This document shows positions 40,336 to 49,007 of a stretch of DNA of 57,516 bases, piece by piece. The stretch lies in NCBI GenBank assembly GCA_001789645.1, contig MGAG01000008.1, positions 1 through 57,516 of the forward strand. The letters run 5' to 3'. The notes beneath the pieces were generated by a model. That model did not search any database, had not been told where the DNA came from, and was given only the letters and a program-made list of their open reading frames with translations. The first letter of the stretch is position 1, and each line of letters begins with the position of its first letter. The position numbers and the translations under genes were made by a program. The stretch is from Candidatus Roizmanbacteria bacterium RIFCSPLOWO2_01_FULL_37_12 (GTDB lineage Bacteria; Patescibacteriota; Microgenomatia; UBA1406; GWC2-37-13).

Positions 40336-40461
40336 GAAAAATTATAAATTAAATATTAAAACTACATAGCAAATATCAAATATTTTTGATTTTTTATATG
40401 TATATTTTATTTTTAATCTTTGATATTTTATATTAAGAAGCTTAAAAAAGCTTACAGTTTA

Positions 40462-40662
40462 TTATCTGTATTTAGTTAAAAACTCTAACCCTTTGGTTAG
40501 AAGAATATCTATTATACCTATATAAAGTCCTATTATCAACGACATTCCGACCACAACTAAAGTGAGTCTGATCGTATTCTCTCTCGAAGGCCAGGTTACC
40601 TTTTTTAGCTCTTCAATTATATCTCTGGTAAATGCCGGCGCCGGCAAAGTCTTTTTATCCAT
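40462..40662 (-). CDS. secE: Preprotein translocase subunit SecE
   Basis: Start at the ATG at 40662 (MDKKTLPAPAF); a TTG at 40677 would add five residues. 66 residues with DIIEELKKVTWPSRENTIRL, the conserved SecE cytoplasmic motif, and one transmembrane helix. Upstream of nusG. Confidence 0.93.
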   Translation of the reverse strand: MDKKTLPAPAFTRDIIEELKKVTWPSRENTIRLTLVVVGMSLIIGLYIGIIDILLTKGLEFLTKYR

Positions 40663-40748
40663 AAATTTATACTCCAATTCTATCAGTTACCTCAATCGTT
40701 AACAAGAATAAATATCTGGATATAATTTCTCCTATAATTGCTAACAGA

Positions 40749-41156
40749 TTAAGCTTCAAACTTTGTTAAATGTTTTTCAAAAGTTAGCTTCAATATTTCA
40801 AGACAACCCAATCTGCCAAGCAAAGCTGGAATATCATCTCTACCTAAAAATCCAACTGGAATATCTTTCTTCCAATTATTTATTTTTGCCGGCAGATTAA
40901 GATATTGATGAACTGTTTCTGAACCACCAACGCCCAAAGTTTTTTCCTTATAACAATCTCGCTCAAGGTCAATGCCTAGTATAGTTGCGTACCTACTCGG
41001 AAGCAAGGTATAATCTGCTCCCGTATCGATAACCAGCTCGATTGGTAACCATTTGCTAATTAAGTTTGAATAAAAAGAAACGACTATATAAGGTCTATAA
41101 ATATTTCCAAGCTTAGTCTTACCAATAAAAGAAAATGGAGACTTTATCAGCTGCAT
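40749..41156 (-). CDS. Retropepsin-like aspartyl protease
   Basis: 135 residues. ELVIDTGADYTLLP contains the catalytic D-T-G; VGFLGRDDIPALLGRLGCLE is the C-terminal flap/helix region. A single-lobe enzyme would have to dimerise. It overlaps the small gene at 41147-41383 by 10 bases; such pairs of a short protein and a retropepsin-like protein occur in accessory regions. Substrate unknown. Confidence 0.75.
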   Translation of the reverse strand: MQLIKSPFSFIGKTKLGNIYRPYIVVSFYSNLISKWLPIELVIDTGADYTLLPSRYATILGIDLERDCYKEKTLGVGGSETVHQYLNLPAKINNWKKDIPVGFLGRDDIPALLGRLGCLEILKLTFEKHLTKFEA

Positions 41157-41383
41157 AAGATAAGAATATAGGAAACATCATGACGGGGGATAAAAACAAG
41201 AGTGGGCGTCCTACCGTATTTTTTTTCTAACTTTTCTATATCTCTAGTTCCACCCTTTCCTTTTTTTAAGGGAACGACTTGATCTTCTATTACCAGAACA
41301 TGCTTTCCGGCATATCTTTTAGACAAAGGATGCTTTCCAGAAAGAAGAACGTTTAGAATTTTCTGATCTGTTTTTTTAGCCAT
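41147..41383 (-). CDS. Small protein paired with the protease (DUF5678-like)
   Basis: 78 residues. GKHPLSKRYAGKHVLVIEDQVVPLKKGKGG followed by TPTLVFIPR resembles short DUF5678-type proteins that precede aspartyl-protease genes. Overlaps the protease start. No known activity. Confidence 0.55.
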   Translation of the reverse strand: MAKKTDQKILNVLLSGKHPLSKRYAGKHVLVIEDQVVPLKKGKGGTRDIEKLEKKYGRTPTLVFIPRHDVSYILILCS

Positions 41384-41413
41384 ACTCCACCAATTCTATC
41401 AGTAATTATTAGT

Positions 41414-41435
41414 CTTGACAAGAAGAAAGTAACAT
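41414..41435 (+). promoter_or_regulatory. Degenerate GAA-spacer promoter remnant
   Basis: TTGACA (about 41414-41419) followed by AGAAGAAAGTAACAT. It points into the end of the minus-strand gene at 41435 and has no + strand ORF behind it, but is divergent from the 41383 operon like the intact copies. Confidence 0.45.
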
Positions 41436-41731
41436 TATTTAGGTGACTCCATATAAGTATCAGCATGTGTTATATCTTTTAGAAGATTATTAAGATGTTT
41501 ATTATTTCTGGGTAAGCTTAAAGCTCCTGCAAACTTAGTTGGATCTGCTAAATAAAGTGCTTTTATCCATATAATTAAATTCAATAAGTCAGTACGTTTA
41601 CTTAAGAATAATCCCGCAGAATGTTCATCTAATAGATTCTCAAGATCTCTACTATGACGTCCAGGTATATTTGGTACAGCCCACTCAAATGCTTGCCTTG
41701 TCTTCAGTTCCATATAGTCATATCTTAACAT
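41435..41731 (-). CDS. Unknown small soluble protein
   Basis: 98 residues (92 if Met7, MELKTRQAFEW, is the start). Helical, with NIPGRHSRDLENLLDEHSAG and LLNLIIWIKALYLADP. No signal peptide and no recognised family. Divergent from the surface-protein operon at 41799. Confidence 0.5.
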   Translation of the reverse strand: MLRYDYMELKTRQAFEWAVPNIPGRHSRDLENLLDEHSAGLFLSKRTDLLNLIIWIKALYLADPTKFAGALSLPRNNKHLNNLLKDITHADTYMESPK

Positions 41732-41798
41732 AAAAAAGCTTTATTTCAATCTAAAATAGATACTAGATACTTAACATTAGATACTTTATACTTTCAAT

Positions 41799-42407
41799 AT
41801 GTCCAAAAAAATCTTTTTTTTTTCTATTTTCCTAGTTACTAACTACTATCTACTAAGTACTAACTCTTATGCTATTGAGCTCCAGTCTCCCCGCTTTAAA
41901 ATCGAAATGGATAAAATTGATATAAATAGTGAACAGGTAGTTGAACCTGTCATCTATACTATTGAGTCTCTTTATGGAGCAAACGGTTATAAAGAGTTTA
42001 ATTCTCAAGGCTACACAATAGTAGAACAGGAATCTGAGAAACCTATGGTTCTTTCACTTTCAAATAGCTTAATAAATTTTCCTGACCTGGCTCCAAACCA
42101 AACTCATAAACAGGAAGTAACGCTTTCTGCTTCGACAGTAGATAATAAAGGCTTTAAGGTAAGTTTAATTCAGGAATATCCTCTAAAAAACTTTTCCGGT
42201 GATACTATTGAACTTAAATACTCAATTTTTGGAGAAAATATCTTTCGCTCCCTGCCAAATGAAAATAAAGGAGAATCTCCAACTGTTATTCTAAATGAGA
42301 AAGACCAGGGTTCAAAAAAAATAAATTTTAATATTAAATCACCGGTTCAAGGCCTTGAAGGAACCTACGAAACAATAATAAATTTCATTGCAACACCCGA
42401 CTATTAG
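41799..42407 (+). CDS. Secreted protein of the surface operon
   Basis: 202 residues with a signal peptide (IFFFSIFLVTNYYLLSTNSYA), part of which is encoded by a CTAGTTACTAACTACT-type repeat. The mature part is beta-rich (TVILNEKDQGSKKINFNIK). Its stop lies one base before the next start, so the two are an operon. Function unknown. Confidence 0.6.
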   Translation: MSKKIFFFSIFLVTNYYLLSTNSYAIELQSPRFKIEMDKIDINSEQVVEPVIYTIESLYGANGYKEFNSQGYTIVEQESEKPMVLSLSNSLINFPDLAPNQTHKQEVTLSASTVDNKGFKVSLIQEYPLKNFSGDTIELKYSIFGENIFRSLPNENKGESPTVILNEKDQGSKKINFNIKSPVQGLEGTYETIINFIATPDY

Positions 42408-42408
42408 T

Positions 42409-43311
42409 ATGAAAAAATTAATAAATTTATTTTTTGTTTTTGGCTTTTATACTTTATACTTTATACTAAATACTAGTCCAGTCAGGGCTCAATCAATCTC
42501 CCTCTCTATCGCACCTACTCTCACCGAGCTTACCATTAAGCCTGGACGCTCAGCTATATTCAGCTATAACTTCAAAAATATGGGCGATCCGTCCATTTTC
42601 AAATTTCGGATAGAACCTTTTAACTTAAAAGATAAAACACCCATATTTTTTGAGTTAAACAACTCCGATATTAAGCTCGAAGAACCGGTCTTTATAAAAA
42701 ATTCAGCTTCAGAACAGCTTTATTTAAGAGTTGCAGTTCCCGAAGAAACTCCGGAAAAAGATTACTATTATAACTTCATAGCCGAATCCCAACCTCCTCC
42801 AACCCAGGAAGGAACGGCAAATATCAGAGCCAAAATCACAGTTCAGTCTCTTCTGCTGATAACTGTAACCGAAGCGGGGCAGGTGGAAATTAAGCCAAAA
42901 ATAAGTTTGTTTGAAGTTATTCCAAAACATAAAATTAATTTATTAGATTTTAAATTAAATCTGTTTAATAGCTATGAAAAAGTGCCTGTTGTTCTTATTA
43001 TAGACAACAAAGGAAAGAATCTTATAAAGCCCCGCGGCGAAATAACTGTTAGGGGTCCGCTTTGGCAGACAAAAATATATGATATTAAAGCTCAAAATGT
43101 TCTTGCCGAATCGCAAAAACGAATCTCTCTAAAGCTCCCAGGTAATTTTTTCGGCAATTATAAACTTTCAACTTCGGTTTCCTTTGGTGAAGATACTCCT
43201 GCCCTTTTCGCCTCAACTTCACTCGTAGTCTTGCCAATAAAACTTACCTTCTTTGCGACGGCCGGATTTATATTGGTGTTATTTTTATTCTTGACAAAAC
43301 GAAATCATTAA
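42409..43311 (+). CDS. DUF916/WxL-interacting-like surface protein
   Basis: Start at MKKLINLFFVF (42409), one base after the previous stop. 300 residues. Signal peptide, then SLSIAPTLTELTIKPGRSAIFSYNFKNMGD, a DUF916-like beta domain start, a second beta domain about 150-260, and a C-terminal transmembrane helix (LTFFATAGFILVLFLFL) with a basic tail. Similar architecture to proteins that organise cell-surface WxL proteins. Confidence 0.65.
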   Translation: MKKLINLFFVFGFYTLYFILNTSPVRAQSISLSIAPTLTELTIKPGRSAIFSYNFKNMGDPSIFKFRIEPFNLKDKTPIFFELNNSDIKLEEPVFIKNSASEQLYLRVAVPEETPEKDYYYNFIAESQPPPTQEGTANIRAKITVQSLLLITVTEAGQVEIKPKISLFEVIPKHKINLLDFKLNLFNSYEKVPVVLIIDNKGKNLIKPRGEITVRGPLWQTKIYDIKAQNVLAESQKRISLKLPGNFFGNYKLSTSVSFGEDTPALFASTSLVVLPIKLTFFATAGFILVLFLFLTKRNH

Positions 43312-43359
43312 ACTATCATTGGATAGTTATCAATTTTGCTTACTATTTAGTGACATTAT

Positions 43360-43935
43360 ATGTTTTTGCAACAGCTAGTCAAAACCGGTAAGACTGTATT
43401 TTCCAGCGAAGATCTGGGCAAGATCTTTGAGATTGACAACAAAAACTATCTCAAGGTGGTTCTTTCTCGCCTGACTAAAAGAGGCGAACTTATCAGGTTA
43501 AGAAAAGGAATATTTATTATTAGAGAGGATTATAACCGTTATGAACTGGCAAACAAGCTAAAAAGGCCCTCATATGTCAGCTTGGAGCGAATTCTCTTTG
43601 AGAACGACATTATCTTTCAGGACTACTCTAACGCTATTACCTCTGTATCAAATAACAGCTACAAAGAACAAATAGCCGGATTCGACTATTCTTACTATAA
43701 AATTAAGGATGAAATATTAACAAATCCTATAGGGATAGAAATAAAGAATAACTATGCTGTCGCAACAACTGAAAGAGCCAGCTGTGATTTAATCTATCTG
43801 ATGAAGAACTTTTATTTTGACAATATAGACCATATTAACAAAGACCTACTCAAAGAAATAAGTAAAATCTATAATAAGAGAGTCATAAGGGAGGTAGAAA
43901 AAATATGTTCGACCCAAAAAAACATGGAAAAGTGA
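43360..43935 (+). CDS. AbiEi-type antitoxin
   Basis: 191 residues. N-terminal winged helix (KTVFSSEDLGKIFEIDNKNYLKVVLSRLTKRGELIRLRKGIFI), then the AbiEi core with YVSLERILFENDII and TTERASCDLIYL. Represses its own operon and neutralises the partner, by family knowledge. Overlaps the nucleotidyltransferase gene by 31 bases. Confidence 0.82.
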   Translation: MFLQQLVKTGKTVFSSEDLGKIFEIDNKNYLKVVLSRLTKRGELIRLRKGIFIIREDYNRYELANKLKRPSYVSLERILFENDIIFQDYSNAITSVSNNSYKEQIAGFDYSYYKIKDEILTNPIGIEIKNNYAVATTERASCDLIYLMKNFYFDNIDHINKDLLKEISKIYNKRVIREVEKICSTQKNMEK

Positions 43936-44600
43936 TGTATGATTTAATAAAGGCTATTTACAGATCTCCTGTTGGCGCTTATCTTGGATTTAAAGGAGGA
44001 ACAATGGCCTATTTTTTTTATGGACTTGATCGCTTTTCGGTAGATCTTGACTTTGATCTACTTAATGAAGAAAAAAAAGATTACGTCTTTAAAACTCTTA
44101 CTCCAATTATTGGTAAATATGGAGGCCTCAAAGAATCAAAAGAAAAATTTTATACGCTTTTTTATCTCCTAAACTACGAAAAAGGGGTAAAAAATATTAA
44201 GGTAGAAATTTCCAAAAGAAAAAATGAGTTTAACAGGTATAAAATAGCTAATTTTTACGGCACCGACGTAAAAATTTTGGGTGAAACTGATTCATTTACA
44301 AACAAACTTCTCGCGGCAACTACCAGAAAGAGACTGGCTAATCGTGACTTCTTTGATGTTAATTTTTACCTTAAAAAGGACTATTCTATTAATGAAAAAA
44401 TAATCAAAGTGGTTACTGGCAAAGATACAAAAACTTACCTTAAATACTTAATAAATTTTATTGAAAAAAATCTTATCAATGACACAATTCTTCATGGGTT
44501 AGGAGAACTCGTTAATGAAAAACAGAAGTTCTGGATAAAAAATCACCTTAAGGAAGAGCTGTTAAACAGATTAAAATTTCTTCAAGATCAGATAAAATAA
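43905..44600 (+). CDS. AbiEii-type nucleotidyltransferase toxin
   Basis: 231 residues. GFKGGTMAYFFYGLDRFSVDLDFDL has the GG...S.DLDFD signature of the AbiEii/AbiGii family; LLAATTRKRLANRDFFDV follows as expected. Second AbiE-like pair in the window, with little similarity to the first. Confidence 0.88.
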   Translation: MFDPKKHGKVMYDLIKAIYRSPVGAYLGFKGGTMAYFFYGLDRFSVDLDFDLLNEEKKDYVFKTLTPIIGKYGGLKESKEKFYTLFYLLNYEKGVKNIKVEISKRKNEFNRYKIANFYGTDVKILGETDSFTNKLLAATTRKRLANRDFFDVNFYLKKDYSINEKIIKVVTGKDTKTYLKYLINFIEKNLINDTILHGLGELVNEKQKFWIKNHLKEELLNRLKFLQDQIK

Positions 44601-44720
44601 TTTTTTTCAACTTATAACTGTACTTTTTACGGCTTTCAGTAGATTTTAATAACTTCTTACCTAAAATTTGACCTACACATTAGTTGTTACCCTGTGATAA
44701 AGACCACAGTAAATGGCAAG

Positions 44721-44972
44721 TTAAAGAAAATTAATTTTTTCCATTACCCACATTCTAATTAATTGGGTCGGACCTAGACCTTTTTTTTGCGCTTCATCTC
44801 TAACTATGTCAAGAGCTACGGGATCCAAGCGAATATTTATTGCCGTTGATAAATTCTTAGCAAACTTTACTTTCATTGATTTACCTTCTTTCCAACCTTT
44901 CTTATAATTTTTCTCCCAAAATTCAGCCTCTTTTTCGCGATTTTTGAATATTGATTTATTCGGAACTGCCAT
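44721..44972 (-). CDS. BrnA-type antitoxin (CopG/RHH)
   Basis: 83 residues. Polar N-terminal helix (REKEAEFWEKNYKKGW), then the RHH domain: INIRLDPVALDIVRDEAQKKGLGPTQLIRMWV. Toxin-first order with brnT, two bases between. Would bind the palindrome at 45250. Confidence 0.85.
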   Translation of the reverse strand: MAVPNKSIFKNREKEAEFWEKNYKKGWKEGKSMKVKFAKNLSTAINIRLDPVALDIVRDEAQKKGLGPTQLIRMWVMEKINFL

Positions 44973-44974
44973 AA

Positions 44975-45241
44975 TTACTCCACCTCCTCAAAAGCGGTAA
45001 TCGGATAGTAAATTCCGCTTCCATAAACTTTTAAATTCCTATCTTCTGGCGACAAAATAATTATTAATTTTCTACCTTCTTTAGTCCTGCCACTGATAAT
45101 AATTCTCTTCCTATAGCTCTCTTTTGCCTTAAACCTACCATAACAAATTTCCTCAACTTCCTCTACATGTACATCGTGCTTTAATAAATGATCCTTATTC
45201 CACTCATCCCAGATCAAACCCTTAATTATTAACATATCCAT
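44975..45241 (-). CDS. BrnT-type ribonuclease toxin
   Basis: Start at MDMLIIKGLIWDEWNKDH (45241), after a promoter; the longer frame runs through the operator. 88 residues. WDEWNKDHLLKHDVHVEEVEEICYG, then RIIISGRTKEGRKLIIILS and ITAFE match BrnT in order. Confidence 0.88.
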   Translation of the reverse strand: MDMLIIKGLIWDEWNKDHLLKHDVHVEEVEEICYGRFKAKESYRKRIIISGRTKEGRKLIIILSPEDRNLKVYGSGIYYPITAFEEVE

Positions 45242-45249
45242 AAGTATGG

Positions 45250-45264
45250 TAGCACGTTGTGCTA
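45250..45264. promoter_or_regulatory. brnTA operator palindrome
   Basis: TAGCAC-GTT-GTGCTA, a perfect palindrome between a minus-strand TTGACT and TACCAT (17-base spacer). A likely BrnA autorepression site. Confidence 0.75.
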
Positions 45265-45291
45265 CAAAAGTCAAGAATGTCCGATTTCCGT

Positions 45292-45323
45292 TTGACAAGA
45301 AGAAGAAGAAGAAGAAGTAAAAT
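45292..45323 (+). promoter_or_regulatory. GAA-spacer promoter, expanded, of the 45351 gene
   Basis: TTGACA (45292-45297), 20-base AGAAGAAGAAGAAGAAGAAG, TAAAAT (45318-45323). One triplet longer than the 17-base form. The ATG follows after 27 bases, so this transcript has a short leader. Confidence 0.7.
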
Positions 45324-45350
45324 AGACTCTCAAATTGATCTAAAACTATT

Positions 45351-45650
45351 ATGAACGACGAATATGATATATACGATGGCGAAGTTCTTGATGATAATAA
45401 TTCATCAATCTTCCCAATTCAAAATGAGTCCCCTTTTCCACCTGAACTAACTTTTTATAAGGGTCCTTGTATAGAACATAATGGAAAACACCAAATTGAA
45501 AGATTGAGTGGACAAGTCGACGAACACTTTGTATCAGTTACTCGAGAAATAAATTCTCCTAAATTTGACGCTGTAGTTGATTATAAATCTTATCATGGAA
45601 GACAAGACGATGTGGCAAACTTTATAAACCGTGCATTAGGTAGATTATAG
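45351..45650 (+). CDS. Orphan small protein with GAA-spacer promoter
   Basis: 99 residues, acidic N terminus (MNDEYDIYDGEVLDDNNSS), not recognised; a single Cys. Divergent from brnTA, as the other members of this class are from their TA operons. Ends 138 bases before comEA. Confidence 0.65.
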   Translation: MNDEYDIYDGEVLDDNNSSIFPIQNESPFPPELTFYKGPCIEHNGKHQIERLSGQVDEHFVSVTREINSPKFDAVVDYKSYHGRQDDVANFINRALGRL

Positions 45651-45788
45651 ATATAGTTTTAGTATAATTTGATATCTTTATCTTCGTATTATCTATCGTC
45701 AACAATATGGCCATATAACAGTTTAAGAATATGATTTTGTAGCATATAATCCATTGACTCCTTTGCATCATCCATGAATTATTGAATT

Positions 45789-46424
45789 ATGAATTGGTTG
45801 ACTGAATCTCTTGAACCTATCTGGGGTAAGTATAAAATAGAAGTAACACTCGTTACTATTGCTTCTCTAATAACTGTGATTTCCGGTTTAATATTTGTTT
45901 TAAATCAGAAAAAGCCTGTTAAGCCTGAAATACCAACTTTAAATAAAATAAAATCGACTCAAGTGAGTAAAAATAAAATATTTATTGACTTATCCGGATC
46001 CATAGAAAAATCAGACGTTTATGAAATTAGCTCCGGGGCTCGGTTAAAGGACGTTCTAATATTGGCCGGGGGGCTCTCCGAAGATGCAGATCGCCAATAT
46101 TTTGCTAAAAATTATAACCTTGCCCGGATTCTCAAAGATCAGGAAAAAATCTACATACCCAGCCAGGAGGAAACATCAGGGAGAGAACTGACATTAAATC
46201 AAAACGGGTTTTCAGATCCTTCACTAAATATTCTTGGGGCTTCAGAAAAGGTAAATATTAATACGGGGTCGCTCGAACAACTTGACACTTTGCCGGGAAT
46301 CGGTGAGGTAACAGCCAAAAAAATAATTCTGGTAAGACCATACGAGTCAATCAACGACCTTCTAAACAAAAAGGCCGTAGGCAAAAGTGTCTTTGAGAAG
46401 ATTAAAGATTTGATTACCTTATAG
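45789..46424 (+). CDS. comEA: Competence protein ComEA (SLBB plus helix-hairpin-helix)
   Basis: 211 residues. N-terminal transmembrane helix (VTLVTIASLITVISGLIFVL), an SLBB domain around 65-120 (VYEISSGARLKDVLILAGGL), and a C-terminal HhH: VNINTGSLEQLDTLPGIGEVTAKKII. Binds incoming double-stranded DNA outside the membrane. Its stop overlaps the GTG of the comEC gene. Confidence 0.92.
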   Translation: MNWLTESLEPIWGKYKIEVTLVTIASLITVISGLIFVLNQKKPVKPEIPTLNKIKSTQVSKNKIFIDLSGSIEKSDVYEISSGARLKDVLILAGGLSEDADRQYFAKNYNLARILKDQEKIYIPSQEETSGRELTLNQNGFSDPSLNILGASEKVNINTGSLEQLDTLPGIGEVTAKKIILVRPYESINDLLNKKAVGKSVFEKIKDLITL

Positions 46425-47236
46425 TGGAACAATTTACTCCCGAGATCTTCACTTCCGTAATTAATTCTTACTTACCCGAGCCGCACGCCTCACTTTTGAA
46501 CGGCATGCTCTTTGGAATTAATTTAAAAACCTCAAATGCTTTCTACGAGCAACTTAAGGTTGTCGGTTTACTCCATATTGTAGTACTATCGGGAATGAAT
46601 ATAACCCTCGTAGGCTCAATCTTAATAAATGTTTTCTCATTTATTAGCAAACGTAAAGCTGCTCTGATAACCATACTGATCATTATTTTGTTCATTATAT
46701 TTGTAGGAGCACAAGCCCCAATAATTAGAGCCGGCTTTATGGGTATATTAACGCTCGTAGCTTTTCTATATGGTAGAAAAAGCCTGGTTCTTTTTGCTCT
46801 ATTCTTATCTGCTGTCTTTATATTTATTTTTTGGCCTGAATGGATTAAGACAATTTCCCTTCAACTTTCTTATGCTGCAACTCTTGGAATCATACTTTTT
46901 GGCCAAACCCGTGAAATTAAAACTGAAAGTCAGATAGAAAGATTCGTTCACACTGTGAAAAAAGATATCAGAATATCACTTGCAGCTCAAGTTTTTACGG
47001 CTCCAATTATTTTCCTCTATTTTAAACAGGTGTCGGTTATTTCTCCCGTTTCAAATCTTTTTGTTTCATTTCTTATAGGACCTCTGACTCTTTTAGGATT
47101 TGTAACTGCATTTTTTGGCAAAATTCATTATTCGCTTGGACTCCTTCCCTCTTACCTTTGCTACGGTTTACTAAGTTATATGATCTTCGTCATTGAAACT
47201 CTTTCAAAAATGCCGTTCGTCTATTTTAAATTTTAA
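46424..47236 (+). CDS. comEC: ComEC transmembrane competence domain
   Basis: 270 residues, GTG start overlapping the comEA stop by one base. LLHIVVLSGMNITLVGS is the Competence-domain signature; about seven hydrophobic helices follow, with SLQLSYAATLGIILFG. The DNA channel of natural transformation. The metallo-beta-lactamase part is a separate gene 5 bases downstream, so ComEC is split. Confidence 0.92.
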   Translation: MEQFTPEIFTSVINSYLPEPHASLLNGMLFGINLKTSNAFYEQLKVVGLLHIVVLSGMNITLVGSILINVFSFISKRKAALITILIIILFIIFVGAQAPIIRAGFMGILTLVAFLYGRKSLVLFALFLSAVFIFIFWPEWIKTISLQLSYAATLGIILFGQTREIKTESQIERFVHTVKKDIRISLAAQVFTAPIIFLYFKQVSVISPVSNLFVSFLIGPLTLLGFVTAFFGKIHYSLGLLPSYLCYGLLSYMIFVIETLSKMPFVYFKF

Positions 47237-47241
47237 AAAAA

Positions 47242-48117
47242 ATGTTTGAAACTCCTTTTTCTAAATTAACAGTCGTACTTTCAATTTTTCTTTCTTTAAT
47301 CGTTGTCACTTTTATTTTTATCTCTGACTCTAATAATTCAAAAACCACGCTCGTATTCTGTGATGTTGGCCAAGGTGACGGTGCATATATTAGAGTCAAA
47401 AACCAAACTGACATCCTGGTTGACGCCGGACCCAACAGAAAAATTCTTGACTGTTTGGGAAAATACATGCCCTTTTACGATCGATCCATTGAACTAGCAA
47501 TCATCTCCCATGGTCAAAAAGATCACTTTGGCGGCTTTTTATATATTTTAGACCGTTATGATGTAAAAAAATTCTGGATGAGCGAAGCTTATAACCCTAG
47601 TGAATCATTTAAAGAGCTTCTGGATAAGATAGATACAAAAGACATCTTAATAGAGTTCCCAAAAGCCGGAGAAACCTCTACTTTTTCGGACGCAAAAATT
47701 GAGTTTTTTTGGCCCTCTGACGATTTTATTCTTAAAAACACATTTGAGAAGAATACAACTCATTCTCTTTTTAGACGAACATTCAGGAATCTTAATGATT
47801 TTTCCCTAATTTTCAAGTTTGAGCTCGAAACGGAAAATATCCTGTTCACAGGCGACGCTTCCCCTAATGCACTAAATAACTTGTTGCAACCACCTAATAT
47901 TAGAACAAATATTCTCAAAATACCGCATCATGGCTCAAAAAACGGTCTAAATCCGGAGTTTTTGAAGTTAGCAGACCCAACCTACGGAGTGATAAGCGCA
48001 GGTAAGAATAATTCTTATGGTCATCCGCATAAAATTATATTGGATATTTTAAAGGCCCAAAAGGTAAAAATAAAACGGACGGATTTGGATGGAGACATTG
48101 TGTTTACATTTGACTAG
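47242..48117 (+). CDS. ComEC C-terminal metallo-beta-lactamase domain as a separate protein
   Basis: 291 residues. One N-terminal transmembrane helix, then CDVGQGDGAYIRV, DAGPN, SHGQKDHFGG (HxxxDH motif), FTGDASPNALN, KIPHHGSKNG and SAGKNNSYGHP in the ComEC order. A nuclease or accessory domain of DNA uptake. Operon with comEA-comEC. Confidence 0.9.
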   Translation: MFETPFSKLTVVLSIFLSLIVVTFIFISDSNNSKTTLVFCDVGQGDGAYIRVKNQTDILVDAGPNRKILDCLGKYMPFYDRSIELAIISHGQKDHFGGFLYILDRYDVKKFWMSEAYNPSESFKELLDKIDTKDILIEFPKAGETSTFSDAKIEFFWPSDDFILKNTFEKNTTHSLFRRTFRNLNDFSLIFKFELETENILFTGDASPNALNNLLQPPNIRTNILKIPHHGSKNGLNPEFLKLADPTYGVISAGKNNSYGHPHKIILDILKAQKVKIKRTDLDGDIVFTFD

Positions 48118-48194
48118 TAAAAAGTCAAAAGTCTTTAAAGTTTATAAAGTAAAAATATTTTCTTACTTGATAGACTTTCTAACTTTATGAACTT

Positions 48195-49007
48195 TCAACT
48201 TAGCAGTATACTTCTTATTTCCTTAAAGACGTTAAAAGCTTCAAAGCCAATCCAGTTTTTCCCCACAAGTTCAGCGGGTAATCCAGGATCATTTTTTAAT
48301 ATTTCTACGTAGGAATTTATTACTTTTGTAAATTTGTCTATTTTATCACCGTCAATAGACAGAGTATCATGCCAGATTTTAAAAATCTCCCTGTATTTCT
48401 TATCCAATGCTGATTTTTGCCAAACCTTCTCAATCAGAATGTCCTGATAACCCACAACATAATCAGATTCAAACGCCTGAATATATTTTTCTTCTTCTTT
48501 CTGAAAAACCAACTCACGTAGGTTTTTCGTAATAGGATGCGGAGTCAACCAGAAGGATCTGTGCCACGGTCCCAATCCCCACCCTGACACTTCCCTTCTA
48601 AGCCGGTCTCTAATCTCTCTCTTCCTCTCGGGAATTTCATAAGATAATATTCTCCACTTATTATCCCACTTTTCTTTCAAAAATCTGAAGAAGGGAAATT
48701 TTAGACACAAAGCAGAAAAACCCAATTCTGTTAGACGATATACATTGTCTGACGTTAAATTTACATTTTGAACCGAAGGATTCTCCTGACCAGGTTGGGA
48801 AACTATTACGTCCGCTGATTTTGAATCAGAATTTTTTTCAATTAATCCTTCTTTGAGCATCGCAGATATGGTACCTCTGGTTTTTTGATTAAATGACAAG
48901 TCAAAAATTTTTTGCAGTTTTGCATCAAATGGAATCGGATCTAAATTAACGTCTGAAAGTAATATCAATGCTAGTAATATTTTCGTTCGCCTTTCTTTAA
49001 TTCCCAT
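48195..49007 (-). CDS. PaaX-like transcriptional regulator
   Basis: 270 residues. N-terminal winged helix with a degraded linker (LIEKNSDSKSADVIVSQPGQ), then KWRILSYEIPERKREIRDRLRREVSGWGLGPWHRSFWLTPHPI, the PaaX central domain with a Cas2-like fold. DNA-binding regulator of unknown target. Converges on the comEC operon. Confidence 0.72.
   Translation of the reverse strand: MGIKERRTKILLALILLSDVNLDPIPFDAKLQKIFDLSFNQKTRGTISAMLKEGLIEKNSDSKSADVIVSQPGQENPSVQNVNLTSDNVYRLTELGFSALCLKFPFFRFLKEKWDNKWRILSYEIPERKREIRDRLRREVSGWGLGPWHRSFWLTPHPITKNLRELVFQKEEEKYIQAFESDYVVGYQDILIEKVWQKSALDKKYREIFKIWHDTLSIDGDKIDKFTKVINSYVEILKNDPGLPAELVGKNWIGFEAFNVFKEIRSILLS

Noticed and set aside
5840-45320. CRISPR array
   Set aside because: The GAA runs are simple microsatellites in promoters; no regularly spaced direct repeats with unique spacers exist in the window.
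48195-49007. Cas2 protein
   Set aside because: The Cas2-like fold lies within a PaaX-type protein with an N-terminal winged helix; no cas1 or array is nearby.
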